Shown: positions 62,869 to 64,000 of the stretch, one piece after another | Layout: every line of letters starts with the position of its first letter | Numbering within the stretch: position 1 is the stretch's first letter | NCBI RefSeq assembly: GCF_001262605.1 | Contig: NZ_LGTC01000001.1 | Location: 5,218,001 to 5,282,000 of the forward strand | Origin: Pseudobacteroides cellulosolvens ATCC 35603 = DSM 2933 | GTDB taxonomy: Bacteria > Bacillota > Clostridia > Acetivibrionales > DSM-2933 | Direction: 5' to 3' | DNA: 64,000 nucleotides | Program-made: the position numbers and the translations under genes | Notes under the pieces: generated by a model | The model's database searches: none | The model's input: only the letters and a program-made list of their open reading frames with translations | What the model was told of the DNA's origin: nothing

Positions 62869-62873
62869 TTAGT

Positions 62874-63782
62874 TTGATTGAAATTTGTAATGTAAGTAAA
62901 GCGATAGATGACAGTGATATATTAAAAGATGTTAGCTTTACTGTAAACAAGGGCAGCATCACTGCTCTCATTGGCCCTAACGGAGCAGGTAAAACATCCT
63001 TGATTAAAACAATCACTGGTATTTGGCTGCCTGATAAAGGCAATATCACTGTAGATAAAAAGCCTGTCTATGAGAATCCGGAAGTTAAGGCCAAGATAGG
63101 TTATGTACCCGACTCAAACCACTACTATGATTCATTCAAGGTTAAAGAAATAATAAATATGTACAAATATTTATATAAGGATTTCAATCTAAAAAGGTTT
63201 GAGGAGCTAAACAGCATCTTTCAAATAAGTATTTCCAAAAGAATTCGCGAACTGTCAAAGGGCAATAAAACAAGACTCTCTATAATGTTAAACCTGTGCA
63301 TTATGCCCCAAGTACTTATACTTGACGAACCCACTTCGGGACTGGACCCTGTGGCGAAAAAACAGTTCTGGGATGTTCTCATAGATGAAGTAGCATCAAG
63401 ACAGACTTCTGTGATAATCTCATCCCATAACCTTGTTGATATCGAGAAGGTTTGTGATTCAATAGTTCTCATGGATAGGGGCAGTATTACTTACAAAGGT
63501 GATCTGGATGATTTAAAGAGAAGAGTAAAAAAGCTGCAGATAGTCTTTATTGGCGAACCACCTGAAGCACTCATAAAAAGCAAGGAAGTCTGCTCTGTCA
63601 GTAAAATAGGCAGTATCTACTACATAACAGTAAAAGACTCTTCCAAAGCTTTTGAGGAACAGGTAAGATCCTTTGGCATTACTCTTATGGAAGAAATCGA
63701 TATAACCCTTGAAGAAATATTTGTTAGTATATATGGAGGTGAAGGCACTTATGCAATCAGCGAACAAAGCATTACTATATAA
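62874..63782 (+). CDS. ABC transporter ATP-binding protein (YtrB-like)
   Basis: The 302-residue ATPase has Walker A GPNGAGKT (34-41), the signature LSKGNKTRLS, Walker B VLILDEP with TSGLDP and the H-loop ISSHN. The C-terminal 80 residues are an extension typical of ABC-2 exporters. It starts at TTG 62874, preceded by GGAG nine bases upstream. It overlaps the next gene by 32 bases, so the two are tightly coupled. Confidence 0.93.
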   Translation: MIEICNVSKAIDDSDILKDVSFTVNKGSITALIGPNGAGKTSLIKTITGIWLPDKGNITVDKKPVYENPEVKAKIGYVPDSNHYYDSFKVKEIINMYKYLYKDFNLKRFEELNSIFQISISKRIRELSKGNKTRLSIMLNLCIMPQVLILDEPTSGLDPVAKKQFWDVLIDEVASRQTSVIISSHNLVDIEKVCDSIVLMDRGSITYKGDLDDLKRRVKKLQIVFIGEPPEALIKSKEVCSVSKIGSIYYITVKDSSKAFEEQVRSFGITLMEEIDITLEEIFVSIYGGEGTYAISEQSITI

Positions 63783-64000
63783 AGACTGGAAATACGGCAA
63801 ATGGTTTTTTCCCATATTGACATTGGAGCTTTTTATCCTTTTTGGAGCAAACCTGATTTATTTACTAGATATAGGTCAACCGAAAATAAAAATCTATTTG
63901 GATCAACTCCCCACACATATTGTGACACTGTTTATTATCACAGTTACATTGATTTTCATGTCGTCCATTCTTTTTAGATTTGAGAGAAAAACATCAACAT
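63751..64000 (+). CDS. ABC-2-type membrane protein, N-terminal part (runs off window)
   Basis: ATG 63751 follows GGAGGTGA with good spacing. The 83 visible residues begin MQSANKALLYKDWKYGKWFF and hold two hydrophobic helices (FPILTLELFILFGANLIYLL, THIVTLFIITVTLIFMSSIL). It is the expected permease of the upstream ATPase. The gene continues beyond base 64000. Confidence 0.8.
   Translation, partial: MQSANKALLYKDWKYGKWFFPILTLELFILFGANLIYLLDIGQPKIKIYLDQLPTHIVTLFIITVTLIFMSSILFRFERKTST

Overview
The window looks like a chromosomal piece of a low-GC, anaerobic, spore-forming, cellulosome-producing clostridium of the Acetivibrio/Ruminiclostridium type. The evidence is: dockerin-bearing secreted glycosidases (GH43, GH127, GH16) with Pro/Thr linkers; a complete pyruvate formate-lyase operon; sigH and a Spo0E-like regulator; a cysteine T-box; and the clostridial order gltX-cysE-cysS-mrnC-rlmB-sigH. 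The genus is an inference, because no rRNA is present.

Layout. 0-9 kb is housekeeping and membrane functions: an amino acid permease cut by the window edge, an acyl-CoA synthetase with a MATE exporter, an LtaS-like phosphoglycerol transferase and an FtsK/SpoIIIE translocase with an odd repeat linker. 9-18.6 kb holds a cytoplasmic GH3 beta-glucosidase, a short-chain dehydrogenase, a secreted carboxylesterase and the operon pflB-pflA-formate channel. 18.9-25.2 kb holds a TspO-like membrane protein and an uncharacterised run of four AT-rich genes: unknown, glycosyltransferase, SWIM zinc-finger protein and HEAT-like repeat protein. 25.3-41 kb is a polysaccharide-degradation region: GH43-dockerin-CBM42-GH43, GH127-dockerin, a cytoplasmic GH5, a GGDEF/EAL protein next to an orphan solute-binding lipoprotein, and a dockerin-GH16 with several CBMs. 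42.2-43.9 kb holds a WYL regulator and a DJ-1/PfpI protein.

44-51 kb is a graveyard of integrative elements. The 3' half of tRNA-Thr(GGU) occurs three times in direct orientation, at 44.48, 48.42 and 50.99 kb. Three decayed tyrosine integrases point at these copies. Between them lie a truncated DUF1016 gene fused to a resolvase fragment, a secreted protein built of two internal repeat families, a lone CRISPR-like repeat and an SLH surface protein that has lost its 5' end.

51-59 kb is a conserved core on the minus strand: tRNA-Thr, tRNA-Gly, sigH, rlmB, mrnC, a CheY-like response regulator, cysS, cysE with a T-box reading UGC, and gltX. A strong promoter followed about 80 nt later by a terminator at 54.78-54.89 kb, with no ORF, is a good small-RNA candidate. 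59-64 kb holds a small holin-like membrane protein, a Spo0E-like protein, a LysM/GH18/stalk cell-wall protein and a GntR (YtrA-type)-ABC transporter operon that runs off the window.

Working together: the dockerin enzymes and the esterase would release arabinose-rich and beta-glucan oligosaccharides outside the cell, and GH3 and GH5 could finish them inside. Pyruvate from glycolysis would go through PFL, with formate leaving by the FNT channel. The most promising places for something undescribed are the small RNA, the four-gene SWIM/HEAT cluster and the tRNA-Thr island with its repeat protein.
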